Shown: positions 1 to 9,119, numbered from the stretch's first letter. The stretch is DNA of 64,000 nucleotides from Nostoc sp. NMS2 (GCF_017115105.1 NZ_JABXKH010000109.1:1-64000); one strand, 5' to 3'. Notes: a model not told the origin generated them from the letters alone. Numbers and translations are program-made.

Positions 1-55
1 AGAGGATTTGAGTGAGTGGCGAATTTCTGGCACTAAAAGTTGAAACTTGCCAACG

Positions 56-538
56 CTACCTCGAAGAGCGCATTTCTTGCTGGCGCATGGGCATAGCGTC
101 AATTTGCTCAAAAATTGCTCTCACCTGGACTGGTGTAGTGTCACTGCGCTTAACACCACCATCTTTGCCCACCAAAATAATGCGGAAATTTTCTTGATCA
201 ACCCCAAAGCGATCGCGCAACTTAGCAGCAGAAGACTCATCTATTAATTGTCCGTTGGCATAGCTTTTATCTGTTGCCAAAACCTGAACGAGAATTAAAT
301 CCCGGTCTGTAAAACCGCTTTTTTGCTCTTGCAATAGCTGCATCTGCTGCTGATAGGTACGGTTATCAACAGACGGTGCAAACACCAGTAGCACGCGGTT
401 TTGCCATTTTTGGGAACTAAGGTTAAATGAAGACATTTTGATGGCATGGGTTGAACCTTGGGCAGTACCAGCAATGCTGACTGGCGATAGAACTATAGAC
501 GCGGTGAGGGTCAGGGCGATTAATACTGAGTTATTCAC
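56..538 (-). CDS. DUF4174-type secreted thioredoxin-fold protein
   Basis: This 160-residue protein starts with a typical signal peptide (basic start, hydrophobic stretch to about residue 22, then SIAGTAQG), so it is probably exported. The rest contains LLVFAPS near residue 50 and a DGGVKRSD segment near residue 128, the layout of the DUF4174 family. That family has a thioredoxin-like fold without the CxxC redox pair, and no CxxC is present here. Its function is unknown in general; a stress or cell-envelope role is only a guess. No clear operon partner is visible; the next gene upstream is 228 bp away on the same strand. Confidence 0.75.
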   Translation of the reverse strand: MNNSVLIALTLTASIVLSPVSIAGTAQGSTHAIKMSSFNLSSQKWQNRVLLVFAPSVDNRTYQQQMQLLQEQKSGFTDRDLILVQVLATDKSYANGQLIDESSAAKLRDRFGVDQENFRIILVGKDGGVKRSDTTPVQVRAIFEQIDAMPMRQQEMRSSR

Positions 539-766
539 TTCGGGGGTTGAGATGAGCGTTCCATCATTTCAAGCTATCATTAATTTTCCCTCTCTGGCTC
601 TATCTGGTGATTGAATAAGTGTGATGCCTACCCGCAAGAGCAATCGCTATGATAATAGCACCCACCTAAATACAGGCAGGCGCTATTCAAATAATTTAAA
701 TTCAGGGAGAAAATATAGTGAAATGAATCCCTGATATTTACTATTAATTAATTCCAATTTAATTTC

Positions 767-1039
767 TTAGATTGCACTGCGACGATTTAGCAAATTCCAC
801 AAGAAAACAGCGACAATTGCGCCAAGAACCGCTACTGCAATACCAGGAATGCTGAGTGTGGGGGCGGCTAATGTCAACGTTCCTGTACTGAAGAATATAC
901 CCAAACTACCACCAACAAAAGCACCAATAATTCCTAATAAGATTGTTCCTAAGATTCCGCCGCCTTGATGACCGGGGTAGATAGCCTTTGCAATAGCACC
1001 AGCAATTAGACCTAAAACAATCCAAGCAAGAATATTCAT
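767..1039 (-). CDS. GlsB/YeaQ/YmgE family small membrane protein
   Basis: This 90-residue protein is almost entirely hydrophobic and rich in glycine, with three predicted membrane segments (about residues 3-19, 28-48 and 58-83). The motifs AGAIAKAIYPG and GGILGTILLGIIGAFVGG are characteristic of the transglycosylase-associated (YeaQ/GlsB) family of inner-membrane stress proteins. The full family length is present. Members are often induced by general stress, but the molecular role is unclear and no enzyme activity should be assumed. It is a single gene on the minus strand. Confidence 0.85.
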   Translation of the reverse strand: MNILAWIVLGLIAGAIAKAIYPGHQGGGILGTILLGIIGAFVGGSLGIFFSTGTLTLAAPTLSIPGIAVAVLGAIVAVFLWNLLNRRSAI

Positions 1040-1197
1040 TGTTTTAATTCGATAGACGTTTTTTACCTACAAATAAACAATAGCAATCTAAACATTGACA
1101 TTCAATCTACCAACAGAATCAACTATTAATAGCCTTGAGGATGAATGCTGTTACTTCTGGTGATATACCCCATAACTGAAATGGATAATAAATAAAA

Positions 1198-1228
1198 AAG
1201 CTCCTAGTTGGTCTAAAACCAGGAGCTT
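1198..1228. terminator. Hairpin resembling an intrinsic terminator
   Basis: AAGCTCCT pairs perfectly with AGGAGCTT across a 15-base interior that can also pair GGT with ACC. On the minus strand the stem is followed by a T-rich run, so it would work best as a terminator for leftward transcripts. It sits alone in the 400-bp gap between the small membrane protein and the IS605 element, so the gene it served is not obvious. Confidence 0.5.
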
Positions 1229-1352
1229 CGTTTATTCATTGCTTGATAATTGCAGTATATGCATTTTTAATGATTTATCTCATCTACTTTAAGAATTAAG
1301 CTAAGTTTAAAGTTTGAAAGCCGAATATTAATTTGATTTCTTCAAGCCGCAC

Positions 1353-1375
1353 ACTCGTGACTTCCAGTCATGAGT
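1353..1375 (+). other. IS605 left-end hairpin
   Basis: ACTCGTGACT and AGTCATGAGT form a ten-base stem with one G-T pair and a TCC loop. Imperfect subterminal hairpins of this type are what TnpA of IS200/IS605 elements recognises in single-stranded DNA. The same hairpin recurs in the relic near 12.0 kb. Confidence 0.8.
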
Positions 1376-1443
1376 TATGTATACGCTCTATATTAAGTAT
1401 CATTTTCTGTTAAAATGGAAGGGTCTTCAGAGGATTTAATAAA

Positions 1444-2670
1444 TTGTCATCCATCCAAAAAGCGTTTAAAGTCATTCTCATACCTACACACAACCAAGAA
1501 ATCTTAATCAATAAGACAATTGGCTGTGTGAGATATGTGTACAACCGCTTTTTGGCACTAAAGAAAGAGTTATATGCAAGTGAGGGAAAAACCTTAAATT
1601 ATAATGCTTGCAGTCAACACTTAACTATACTCAAGAAAGAAATTGAATGGTTGAAAGAAGTAGATAAGTTTGCCTTACAAAATTCACTTAAGAATTTAGA
1701 AACAGCATACAAAAACTTTTTTGCTGACTTAAAGAAGGTTAAAGGCAAGAAAGGGGTAGGTTTTCCTAAATTCAAAAAGAAACACGGGTGCAAGCAGTCT
1801 TACAAAACTAACCTGACTAACGGCAACATTCAGATAATAGAAAATCGTTTAAAGCTACCGAAGTTAGGTTGGGTAAGGTTCCACAAATCCCAAGACATTA
1901 CTGGGAAGCTTGTAAACGTTACCATAACTCGCACTTCCAGAGGTAAATATATTGCTAGTATTCTGTGTGAAACAGAGATAGAAAAATATCCCCAGGTAAC
2001 AGAGAATATTGGATTAGATTTAGGGTTGAAGTCTTATCTAACTACCAGCAATGGCGAGACGGTAGATAACCCGAAGTATTACAGAACTCAAAAAAGGAAG
2101 TTACGTAAAGCACACAAAAAACTATCCCGCAGTGTAAAAGGTAGTAGCAACAGAGTCAAAGCGAAAATCAAGCTGGCTCGTATCTACGAACGGATTACGA
2201 ATTTGAGAGATGACTTTTTGCACAAACTGTCAACTCGCTTAATCAAAGAAAACAGTATTATCTGTATTGAGGATTTGCGAGTTAGCAACATGGTAAAGAA
2301 TCACAAATTAGCTTTGAGTATCTCAGACGCTAGCTGGTCTAAGTTCGTTACTATGCTTGAATACAAAGCTTTGTGGCATAACAGAATTGTACAAAAAGTT
2401 GGTACGTTTTATCCCTCATCTCAGACTTGCAACTGCTGTGTTTTTATCAATCCACTAGTTAAGGATTTAAAGTTGCGTGAATGGACTTGTCCTATTTGCA
2501 ATAATTACAACTTGAGAGACGCAAATGCAAGTTTAAATATATTGAGTGAGGGGTTGAGAATTTTAACAGCAGCCGTCGGTGCGCCGGATGCTATATACGC
2601 CTGCGGAGAACTTGTAAGTCCTGGATTTTTTCAGGCAGAGATCGTTGAAACAGGAATCACGCGACTTTGA
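1444..2670 (+). CDS. tnpB: TnpB, RNA-guided endonuclease of IS605 family
   Basis: TnpB is a DNA nuclease guided by an omega-RNA made from the element's own right end; it cuts next to a TAM and helps the element persist. The RuvC triad is visible: D in GLDLGLKSYL (about residue 193), E in ICIEDLRV (about 277), and D in LRDANASLNIL (about 360). A zinc finger lies between the last two (CNCC, then CPIC). At 408 residues it is full length for this family. The start is TTG at 1444, preceded by GAGGAT; the relic copy at 12 kb keeps the same TTG start, which supports it. No tnpA is adjacent. Confidence 0.93.
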   Translation: MSSIQKAFKVILIPTHNQEILINKTIGCVRYVYNRFLALKKELYASEGKTLNYNACSQHLTILKKEIEWLKEVDKFALQNSLKNLETAYKNFFADLKKVKGKKGVGFPKFKKKHGCKQSYKTNLTNGNIQIIENRLKLPKLGWVRFHKSQDITGKLVNVTITRTSRGKYIASILCETEIEKYPQVTENIGLDLGLKSYLTTSNGETVDNPKYYRTQKRKLRKAHKKLSRSVKGSSNRVKAKIKLARIYERITNLRDDFLHKLSTRLIKENSIICIEDLRVSNMVKNHKLALSISDASWSKFVTMLEYKALWHNRIVQKVGTFYPSSQTCNCCVFINPLVKDLKLREWTCPICNNYNLRDANASLNILSEGLRILTAAVGAPDAIYACGELVSPGFFQAEIVETGITRL

Positions 2671-2702
2671 GTCGTGTGAGGTTCAATGAGATTAAGGGCG
2701 AT
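2571..2702 (+). ncRNA. Probable omega-RNA (reRNA) with guide
   Basis: In ISDra2-like elements the guide RNA scaffold overlaps the 3' end of tnpB and ends exactly at the right end. Here the last scaffold bases are GTGAGGTTCAA ending at 2686, directly after a hairpin at 2658-2678 (CACGCGACT, loop TTG, AGTCGTGTG). The guide would therefore begin at 2687 with TGAGATTAAGGGCGAT. The 5' boundary given here is a guess from the usual scaffold length. Transcription and guide length cannot be seen in sequence. Confidence 0.65.
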
Positions 2703-3002
2703 AGGTGGAATAAAACTCGTAACTTGTTCTTTGAAACCCACAGCAATTTAGAACGTGGAACCCCCGGCTGCTTCATGTACACTGAGGCGGACTGGCTGTT
2801 TTATTACTTTGTCAATACTCGCCAACTGTACAGACTACCGATGCCCAAAACGCGGGAATGGTTTTTGATTACCATGCGGCGGTTTCGGGAGCGTACCACA
2901 ACAACGCCAGTGGGGAGTAGCTATTACACAACTGTGGGGCGACTTGTGCCAATTACTACGGTGATGTTGGAAGTGGCGGGGATTAAGATGGAGCAGCTGT
3001 AG
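2687..3002 (+). pseudogene. 3' fragment of a gene cut by the IS605 element
   Basis: From the IS605 right end an open frame runs for about 105 codons with strongly coding-like content (for example TEADWLFYYFVNTRQLYRLPM and, near the end, VAGIKMEQL). No proper start exists outside the element; the only start is a TTG inside the right-end hairpin. Rejoining the flanks at TTGAT extends the frame by a few codons (NINL then IEIKGDR) before reaching a stop, so the 5' part was already damaged or lost. I do not recognise the family. It is best read as a gene remnant. Confidence 0.6.
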
Positions 3003-3253
3003 GGGGCGATGGGGCGATCGCATGGAGCCGCCCTTTATAGCGAACGCACGCACGCATACATAATTTATGATTGTTAAATTCCAAGAGAACTGAAGCGAAG
3101 GGGGCGATCGCGCAGCTTAACGAACGCAAGAGCGTCTCGTAGAGAAGTTATCGCATTCTATGCCTTTTCAGTTGGACGAAACTGCTTAAAATCTTGTTAA
3201 TTCAAAAAATTTCCGAGTTTTTACGGAGAGCGCATAAGCATAGGTGTAGTTAA
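3003..3253. other. Intergenic, HIP1 and REP-like sequence only
   Basis: This stretch holds two HIP1-type GCGATCGC sites and a palindrome-rich segment around 3110-3160 (AGCGTCTCGTAGAGAAGTTATCGC) of the kind scattered in Nostoc genomes. No ORF or promoter that I can support is present. The open frame of the next gene begins at 3254. Confidence 0.5.
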
Positions 3254-3385
3254 TATAAAGCAAATGATATATCAATTGCTAAACAAGTTCCCTTTTCGGA
3301 GTTAATTTTTGCTACTTCTTTAGACCCAATTTTAAAGGAAGAAGGTTACAGAAGAGAGAAAGAATGGGAAACTTCACTTCAAAAA

Positions 3386-4912
3386 ATGGGGTTACTTAAC
3401 TTAACTCAAGTTAGTCAAAATTCAAATTCAAATCAACCAACTGATTGGAATGACTTTGTTGAAGAGTTAAAAAAATTGTCAGTTGGACAAAAAGCTTATG
3501 GACGAGAAATCTCCATAAACGGAAATTTAGGTGAATTTAATATCAATGGACTAAATACAAGAATTCAACTTTTGCAAGGCCCACCAGGAACTGGGAAAAC
3601 AGAAACAACTGCGATCGCAACTTTTCTGAGAATTATGGCACGTTGTTCTGCTGGTGATATTGTTATTATTACGGCTCATACCCATACGGCGGTGGATAAT
3701 TTACTATTACGTTTAGATAGTCTTTTACCTATTTTAAACCAGCACACCGCTAAATCTGGACTTACCACCCCAGCTATTCAGTTGAGTAAAGTACATTCTT
3801 CAGAAATTGAGGTTACAGGTGGAACTATACAAGACTTTTCCTCTAAATCTTGTGTTAGAAAAGTTACTCAAATGGTATCTAATAATGTATTAGTTATCGG
3901 TGGTACAACCAGTGCAATTTTGAAAATGGTAGATGAATTAAATAGTAAACCGACGTTTACTAATAAATATCCTCAACGTTTTCAAACAACTACTCTAATT
4001 GTTGATGAAGCAAGTATGATGGTATTTCCTCACTTTCTGGCTTTAGCTACATTAGTTAGAAATGATGGTGAAATTATGTTAGCAGGAGATCACCGGCAAC
4101 TTGCTCCTATTGTTACCCATGACTGGGAAAATGAAGATCGTCCTCCTGTTGTATTTTACCAACCCTATGTCAGTGCCTACCAAGCAATTCAAAATTTAAA
4201 AGAAAATTCAGAAACTCCAGTAGCTGATGAAGCAATTTTACGTTCTCCTTTAGATAATACTTTTCGTCTACCTTATGAAATTCGTAAACTAATTGAACCT
4301 GTATATCAAAAAGATGATATTCAACTAAAAGGCAAAGAAAAAGATCAAAATATAGAAGAGAAAGAGATTGCAGGAACTTGGGAACAGCTTTTACAAGGAA
4401 CGAAAGGACTTTATCTTGTTTTGCATTCTGAACGTGAATCAAAACGTAGTAATCAAATTGAAGTAGAAATAATCAAACAGATTCTTGATGCAGGAGGAGA
4501 ACTTCCTGATAATTCTACTGCAATTCTCACGCCACATCGCGCTCAAAGATCATTGCTAAAAACAGAATTGGAAACTGATTACGGAAAGGCTGTAGATGTT
4601 ATTGATACTGTCGAAAAAGTTCAGGGTGGTGAACGTGATAATGTCATTGTCTCTGCAACAGCAAGTAATCAATCAGCAATTAGTAAAAATGTGGAGTTTA
4701 TTCTTAGTCTAAACCGATCAAATATTGCATTTTCAAGAGCTAAAAAACGCTTAATAATAGTTTGCTCTAAAACACTATTGGATTATATTCCAACAGAACT
4801 TGAAAACTATGAAGAAGCAATTCTTTGGAAAACTTTGCGTTCACAATGTTCTGAACTTATTTTTGCAGAACAAATCGCTGGACACACAGTTGATGTGTTT
4901 ACAAATCCTTGA
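3386..4912 (+). CDS. SF1 DNA/RNA helicase, AAA_11/AAA_12 type, likely 5'-truncated
   Basis: The 508 residues carry a UPF1/Dna2-like superfamily 1 helicase core: Walker A GPPGTGKTETTA near residue 67, HTHTAVDNLL (motif Ia), LIVDEASMM (Walker B, near 207), LAGDHRQLAP (motif III), NTFRLPYEIRKLI, then VDVIDTVEKVQGGERDNVIVS and RSNIAFSRAKKRL (motifs V and VI). Such proteins unwind nucleic acid and often sit in defence loci. The same frame stays open upstream to 3254 with coding-like content (ELIFATSLDPILKEEGYRREKEW) but has no good start there. The ATG at 3386 is therefore probably an internal codon of a gene that lost its N-terminus, or translation starts at a rare codon. Confidence 0.75.
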   Translation: MGLLNLTQVSQNSNSNQPTDWNDFVEELKKLSVGQKAYGREISINGNLGEFNINGLNTRIQLLQGPPGTGKTETTAIATFLRIMARCSAGDIVIITAHTHTAVDNLLLRLDSLLPILNQHTAKSGLTTPAIQLSKVHSSEIEVTGGTIQDFSSKSCVRKVTQMVSNNVLVIGGTTSAILKMVDELNSKPTFTNKYPQRFQTTTLIVDEASMMVFPHFLALATLVRNDGEIMLAGDHRQLAPIVTHDWENEDRPPVVFYQPYVSAYQAIQNLKENSETPVADEAILRSPLDNTFRLPYEIRKLIEPVYQKDDIQLKGKEKDQNIEEKEIAGTWEQLLQGTKGLYLVLHSERESKRSNQIEVEIIKQILDAGGELPDNSTAILTPHRAQRSLLKTELETDYGKAVDVIDTVEKVQGGERDNVIVSATASNQSAISKNVEFILSLNRSNIAFSRAKKRLIIVCSKTLLDYIPTELENYEEAILWKTLRSQCSELIFAEQIAGHTVDVFTNP

Positions 4913-4975
4913 AATGGGAGATAGAAGAGATAACAGTACAGCGATCGCTCTTAGTCCTGTATGCGATCGCCCCCA

Positions 4976-4991
4976 TTCTTAGAGGAAACCC
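4976..4991 (+). repeat. 16-bp inverted repeat, left copy
   Basis: TTCTTAGAGGAAACCC here is the exact reverse complement of 6515-6530. The two copies bracket the broken NERD helicase gene. A second pair with the same core lies near 19.9 and 20.7 kb. Confidence 0.7.
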
Positions 4992-5006
4992 CAAATCATA
5001 CTTGCT

Positions 5007-6506
5007 ATGGCCACACTAATTCCCTCATTCAATAGCTGCTCAATGCGGATGACCCCTGGCGAAAGGAGGTTAGCGCAGCGCTTAGAGGAAAAATTAGAAA
5101 GTGATTATTTACTTTGGTACGATGTGCCAGTAGGTAAAAAGCAGTTACATCCAGATTTTATAGTGTTGTACCCTAGCCGGGGCTTGTTCATCCTTGAGGT
5201 GAAAGACTGGAAGTTAAACACTATTCAAAGTATTAACCCCTCCACAGTCACACTGCTTACTGAAGATGGAATAAAGGAAGTTAAACACCCACTACAACAG
5301 GCAAGAGATTATGCCCTAGCAGTCAACAAAATGTTAGAAAAAGACCCTGCTCTGGTGCAGCAAGAAGGTAACTATCAAGGTAAGCTGGTCATTCCTTACG
5401 GTTATGGGGTCGTGTTCACCAACATCACCCGCAAGGATTTTGAGCAAAGTGAACTACCCACAGTGTTTGAGTCACACTTAGTTATCTGCAAAGATGAAAT
5501 GCTACCTAGCACAGATGCAGGGGAATTTCAGCAACGACTTTGGGATTTATCGGCATATCAATTTGGCAAGACCTTAACCAGTAGTCAAATAGATAGAATC
5601 CGTTGGCATCTTTTCCCAGGTGTGCGGATTAATACCAAATTTGAATCAGACACCGCGGCCACTGAAGAAGAATCGTCGCAGTTGCAAATCCCCGACATTC
5701 TGAAAATTATGGACTTGCAACAGGAACAGTTAGCCCGCAGTCTAGGTGATGGACATCGAGTAATTCATGGTGTAGCGGGTTCAGGAAAAACCATGATTTT
5801 AGCCTACCGTTGTCAGCACCTTGCTCAAGTCAGTAATAAACCAATTTTGGTACTGTGTTTCAACGTTTCTCTAGCCGCCAAACTCAGGCAGGTTGTTCAA
5901 GAAGACCCAAACAAAATTAGTCGCATTAAAGTACGACACTTTCATGGCTAGTGCATGGATTTACTCAAAAAATACAACATTCCCAGACCCGACTCTAGAG
6001 AATACAAAGGGGAAGCTTATGTAGACGAACTGGTTAACCGAGTAATTACCGCCGTCGATGCCCAGTTGATACCGGCTGGCACGTATGGCGCTGTGATGCT
6101 AGATGAAGGCCACGACTTTAAACCAGAGTGGTTAAAGTTGATTGCTCAAATGGTCAACCCTGAAACCAATTCTCTACTTATCCTCTACGACGATGCCCAA
6201 AACCTCTACGGTGAACAACGCACTAAGAAATTTAGCTTTAAGAGCGTAGGCATCCAGGCACAGGGACGCACAACTATTTTTAAACTCAACTACCGCAATA
6301 CTGCTCAAGTGTTGGGGGTGGCTTATGAATTTGCGAAAGAAGTCATGACCCCCACCACCGGGGATGATGACCAAGTAGTATTGGTAGAACCGACTAGTGC
6401 AGGACGGCAAGGCCCCAAACCAGACCTCATCCATTTACCCAGTTTTAAACACGAGGTAGATTACCTAGCAGGGCGAGTGCAACAATTACACATAGCAGTA
6501 TTTTAG
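5007..6506 (+). pseudogene. NERD-domain SF1 helicase broken by an amber codon
   Basis: Two consecutive open frames in the same phase form one gene. The first (5007-5951) has a NERD nuclease-related domain (PDFIVLYPSRGLFILEVKDW) and then Walker A HGVAGSGKTMILAY. The second (5955-6506) continues with Walker B MLDEGHDFKPEW, LLILYDDAQNLYG and LNYRNTAQVLGVA. They are separated only by TAG at 5949-5951 followed by TGC; GGC TAG TGC ATG would read GWCM if TAG had been TGG. The 3' end is also missing: the protein stops soon after motif IV and lacks motifs V and VI. The gene is almost certainly inactive. Intact relatives pair nuclease and helicase functions and are common in defence islands. Confidence 0.85.
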
Positions 6507-6514
6507 GTGTTAAG

Positions 6515-6530
6515 GGTTTCCTCTAAGAAA
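6515..6530 (+). repeat. 16-bp inverted repeat, right copy
   Basis: GGGTTTCCTCTAAGAA is the exact reverse complement of 4976-4991, 1.5 kb upstream, on the other side of the broken NERD helicase gene. Confidence 0.7.
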
Positions 6531-6540
6531 CTGAAAACGA

Positions 6541-6569
6541 GCGATGCCGAAGGCGGGCTACGCCTACGC
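6541..6569 (+). repeat. REP-like palindrome, copy 1
   Basis: A 29-bp GC-rich unit (GCGATGCCGAAGGCGGGCTA then CGCCTACGC) able to fold through GGCG and CGCC. Related copies in the opposite orientation lie at 18553-18581 and 20706-20734. Such repeats are widespread between Nostoc genes. Confidence 0.7.
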
Positions 6570-6749
6570 TAGACATAGTTTAGACCAGGGCGCACCTGTG
6601 TAATTGGTACAGCAGACTTTGGGGCATACCAGCTTGCATACTACCAGCCGCTCAGTTCAAAAGTTACACAAAGCCTATTTGTGAAGGTTATAGAGGAGTA
6701 GGGTATTACAAAAGGAAAGGAAAATATAGATGCAAATAATTTATTAAAG

Positions 6750-8447
6750 TCAAGGGGTACAATTCCAGCATAATCCAATCTTTCCTTGAGTCCATTGTAG
6801 GGTCATGTGATTAGCTCCGCTTTGAATAATTGAGGCTGGAGCGTTATCAACTAATACACCTGAATTAGAAGTGATGTATGATTCTTTACCATTCGACCAT
6901 ATAAGTTTGTAATTCCCATTTTTATAGTCATTAATTGAGCAAGGATCATCGACAATATTTTCACTCTTACTAATAGCAATAAATGTGCAATACCCCCTGT
7001 GAATAGTTGGTTGGATAGAAGGACTTTCTTGTGGCGAAACCACAGTCTCAGGTTTTGTTGATTCAGAAACACTTGGCAAAGATGGACTCAACTCTATATC
7101 TGTGGGCAATCCAAGAATATTGTCATTGCTAGTATTAGTTGTGACTTTTTGTTGATTTTCCTGCTTTGACTGTGGTAAAGAAGCGGGTTTTTCTTGTGTG
7201 GGTTGCGATTGTGCTTCTGGTGTATAAGCTACTGGAGGTGAGGAAGAAATAGAAGTGATTGGCTGCTCTGGGGAAGGCTGGGAAGCAACAGGCGTATCTT
7301 TGGGTTCGCTAGTAGGAGCAATAGATGTAGGTGACGGATTTATAGCGTTAGATTCTGGTGTAGTCCCAGGTGCAGGTGATGTAGCAATAGTTGTTTCAGG
7401 TTGTGACTGGTGAGTAATATTAGCAATCACTGTCCCACCAATCAAAATACCTACAATCAAACCACCAAAAATTAAAGCGGGTTTTTGCCAATTTCCATCT
7501 GCGCCAGAGGCAGGGATAAAAGTAGATTTCTGGGAAGAAGATAAGGGCTGAGTTTGTCCTGCAACAGGAGACAAAGGAATAGCAGATTGAGTTGACTGGT
7601 TAGAAGATGTTGAAAGAATAGAACTGAGAGATTGCAAAGCACATAACATTTTGCTAGCAGTGTTGAAGCGATCGCTAGCCTGCGGTTTAATCGCCTGACT
7701 TAGGACACTAGCTAAATCAGAGGAAACATAAGGCGCGTGTTGCTGCCAGAGAATTTCTCCTGTTTGGGGATTGGTTTGCAGTTCTTCGGGGTTTTTGCCA
7801 GTTAACAGATAAATTGCTGTTAATCCTAAGCTGTAAATATCACTGGCGTATACTGGCCTACCAACACCTTGTTCACTGGGCATATACCCAGGTGTACCAA
7901 TTATTATAGATCGTGTAGGATTACCTGGAAAACCCACTACTGAACGGATTGTTTCCTTAACTGCGCCAAAATCAATCAAGAATGGCTTCAAATCACGGGA
8001 ACGGAGAATAATGTTATCTGGCTTAATATCCCGATGAATAATCCCTTTACTGTGTACATAATCCAAAACTGATAACAGACTGACAAGAATTTCCCGAACA
8101 GCAGTTTCACTTTGATATCCTTTGGTTTCCACAAGATTCCTCAAGGTTTGGCCTTGAATCCATTCTTGCACGAGGTAAAACTGCCCATTCTCTAAAAAGT
8201 AAGCATAAAGTTTGGGGATTTGGTCACTATGTTCACCTAAATACTCTAAAGTTGCAGCTTCTCTCTCAAATCGCTGTTGGATTATTTGGTAGGTTTGTGG
8301 GTCGTTGGCGATGGGTTTGAGTTGCTTAATCACGCAGCGACGGCGAGAAGGTATATGAGTATCTTCTGCGAGGAAGGTTTCACCAAACCCACCAGCACCC
8401 AGTACCTGAATAACTTGATAGCGATTGTTTAACTGTTTTATTTTCAT
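6750..8447 (-). CDS. Membrane Ser/Thr protein kinase, PknB-like
   Basis: The protein phosphorylates serine or threonine on unknown targets. The kinase domain fills residues 10-270: glycine loop LGAGGFGETFLAED, catalytic lysine in RCVIKQLKP, HRDIKPDNIILR (HRD), IDFGAVKE (DFG) and GTPGYMPSEQ (activation segment). A single membrane span follows (about 328-347, ALIFGGLIVGILIGGTVI). A long Pro/Ser/Thr-rich linker leads to an outer C-terminal domain with four cysteines (YCTFIAIS, DDPCSIND, IGLCWNCTP). This architecture is typical of cyanobacterial Hanks-type kinases. It stands alone on the minus strand. The substrate and the ligand of the outer domain are unknown. Confidence 0.92.
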   Translation of the reverse strand: MKIKQLNNRYQVIQVLGAGGFGETFLAEDTHIPSRRRCVIKQLKPIANDPQTYQIIQQRFEREAATLEYLGEHSDQIPKLYAYFLENGQFYLVQEWIQGQTLRNLVETKGYQSETAVREILVSLLSVLDYVHSKGIIHRDIKPDNIILRSRDLKPFLIDFGAVKETIRSVVGFPGNPTRSIIIGTPGYMPSEQGVGRPVYASDIYSLGLTAIYLLTGKNPEELQTNPQTGEILWQQHAPYVSSDLASVLSQAIKPQASDRFNTASKMLCALQSLSSILSTSSNQSTQSAIPLSPVAGQTQPLSSSQKSTFIPASGADGNWQKPALIFGGLIVGILIGGTVIANITHQSQPETTIATSPAPGTTPESNAINPSPTSIAPTSEPKDTPVASQPSPEQPITSISSSPPVAYTPEAQSQPTQEKPASLPQSKQENQQKVTTNTSNDNILGLPTDIELSPSLPSVSESTKPETVVSPQESPSIQPTIHRGYCTFIAISKSENIVDDPCSINDYKNGNYKLIWSNGKESYITSNSGVLVDNAPASIIQSGANHMTLQWTQGKIGLCWNCTP

Positions 8448-8639
8448 GCTACGTTCAAAGCGTTAGTGAAACAAGCTTTATCAGCGATTCAATAAAAGAA
8501 TAAACCCTGCCAGACGGTAGGATTTGCAATTTAAATGTTGTATTCATGTTGACACATACCCAGCAGACTCCCACCGGACATCGCCACCGTCACAACCCAA
8601 AATCCTGCTAAAATCCCTGTATTCAATACACCAACTACC

Positions 8640-9119
8640 ATGTCTGGCAAAGGATTTGGGCAACGCCAACCTACAAAAATCGATAAAATTGTTGAATCTG
8701 CGGTGCGTTATTGCCAACAGCAACAGCCAGAAGCATTAGACCAAATTTTTGACAATCTGCCTGTTAAGCTCAACCAGCAAGTGTTAAATGGTACGGTTGC
8801 AGCTTTAAAAAAAGACATTGATAGCCTCAGTTGGCTGTGTGGTTATTTTGCATCCGAAATTAACAGCACTTCAGACAACGATAAACCCTACCATCCCATT
8901 ACTTTGTTATCAAAACTTTTGATTAAATCGGGAATGCAGCCATTCATTGATTTTATGCCCTACATTGGTTGCCGCATTCCCATACTCAACAACGAGAAAT
9001 TTGAAGCACTGCCGCCTAGAGTTCAAGCAGCAGTCAAAGAAGCTTTTGATGTAGTAGAAACTAGTGGGGAAGAGGCACAAAGGATAAATGAGGCATTGCT
9101 ACGAGAGTTGGAAGTGTAA
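8640..9119 (+). CDS. Conserved hypothetical protein
   Basis: A soluble protein of 159 residues with no signal peptide and no motif I can name. It begins with ATG at 8640 (MSGKGFGQRQPTKIDKIVE). The first 70 residues are helix-forming and glutamine-rich; the C-terminal half (PRVQAAVKEAFDVVETSGEEAQ) is acidic and also helical. No frame competes for the region. Its neighbours, a kinase and an HD hydrolase, are transcribed the other way, so it is probably a single-gene unit. Confidence 0.65.
   Translation: MSGKGFGQRQPTKIDKIVESAVRYCQQQQPEALDQIFDNLPVKLNQQVLNGTVAALKKDIDSLSWLCGYFASEINSTSDNDKPYHPITLLSKLLIKSGMQPFIDFMPYIGCRIPILNNEKFEALPPRVQAAVKEAFDVVETSGEEAQRINEALLRELEV

Larger units (their letters stand above)
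1338..2686 (+). mobile_element. IS200/IS605-family element, ISDra2-like, TnpB only
   Basis: The 1.35-kb element has subterminal hairpins at both ends and encodes only TnpB; no Y1 transposase (TnpA) is present, so it would need TnpA in trans to move. The left end directly follows TTGAT at 1333-1337, the target and TAM pentamer known for ISDra2. The right end closes with GTGAGGTTCAA, which matches my memory of the ISDra2 right end. A relic with the same left end and tnpB start lies at 11918-12037 on the other strand, which helps define the boundary. Ends are accurate to within a few bases. Confidence 0.85.

Noticed and set aside
2835-3053. Minus-strand ORF of 72 residues opposite the IS605-flanking fragment
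   Set aside because: His/Pro-rich low-complexity translation of the opposite strand; no start site or family features.
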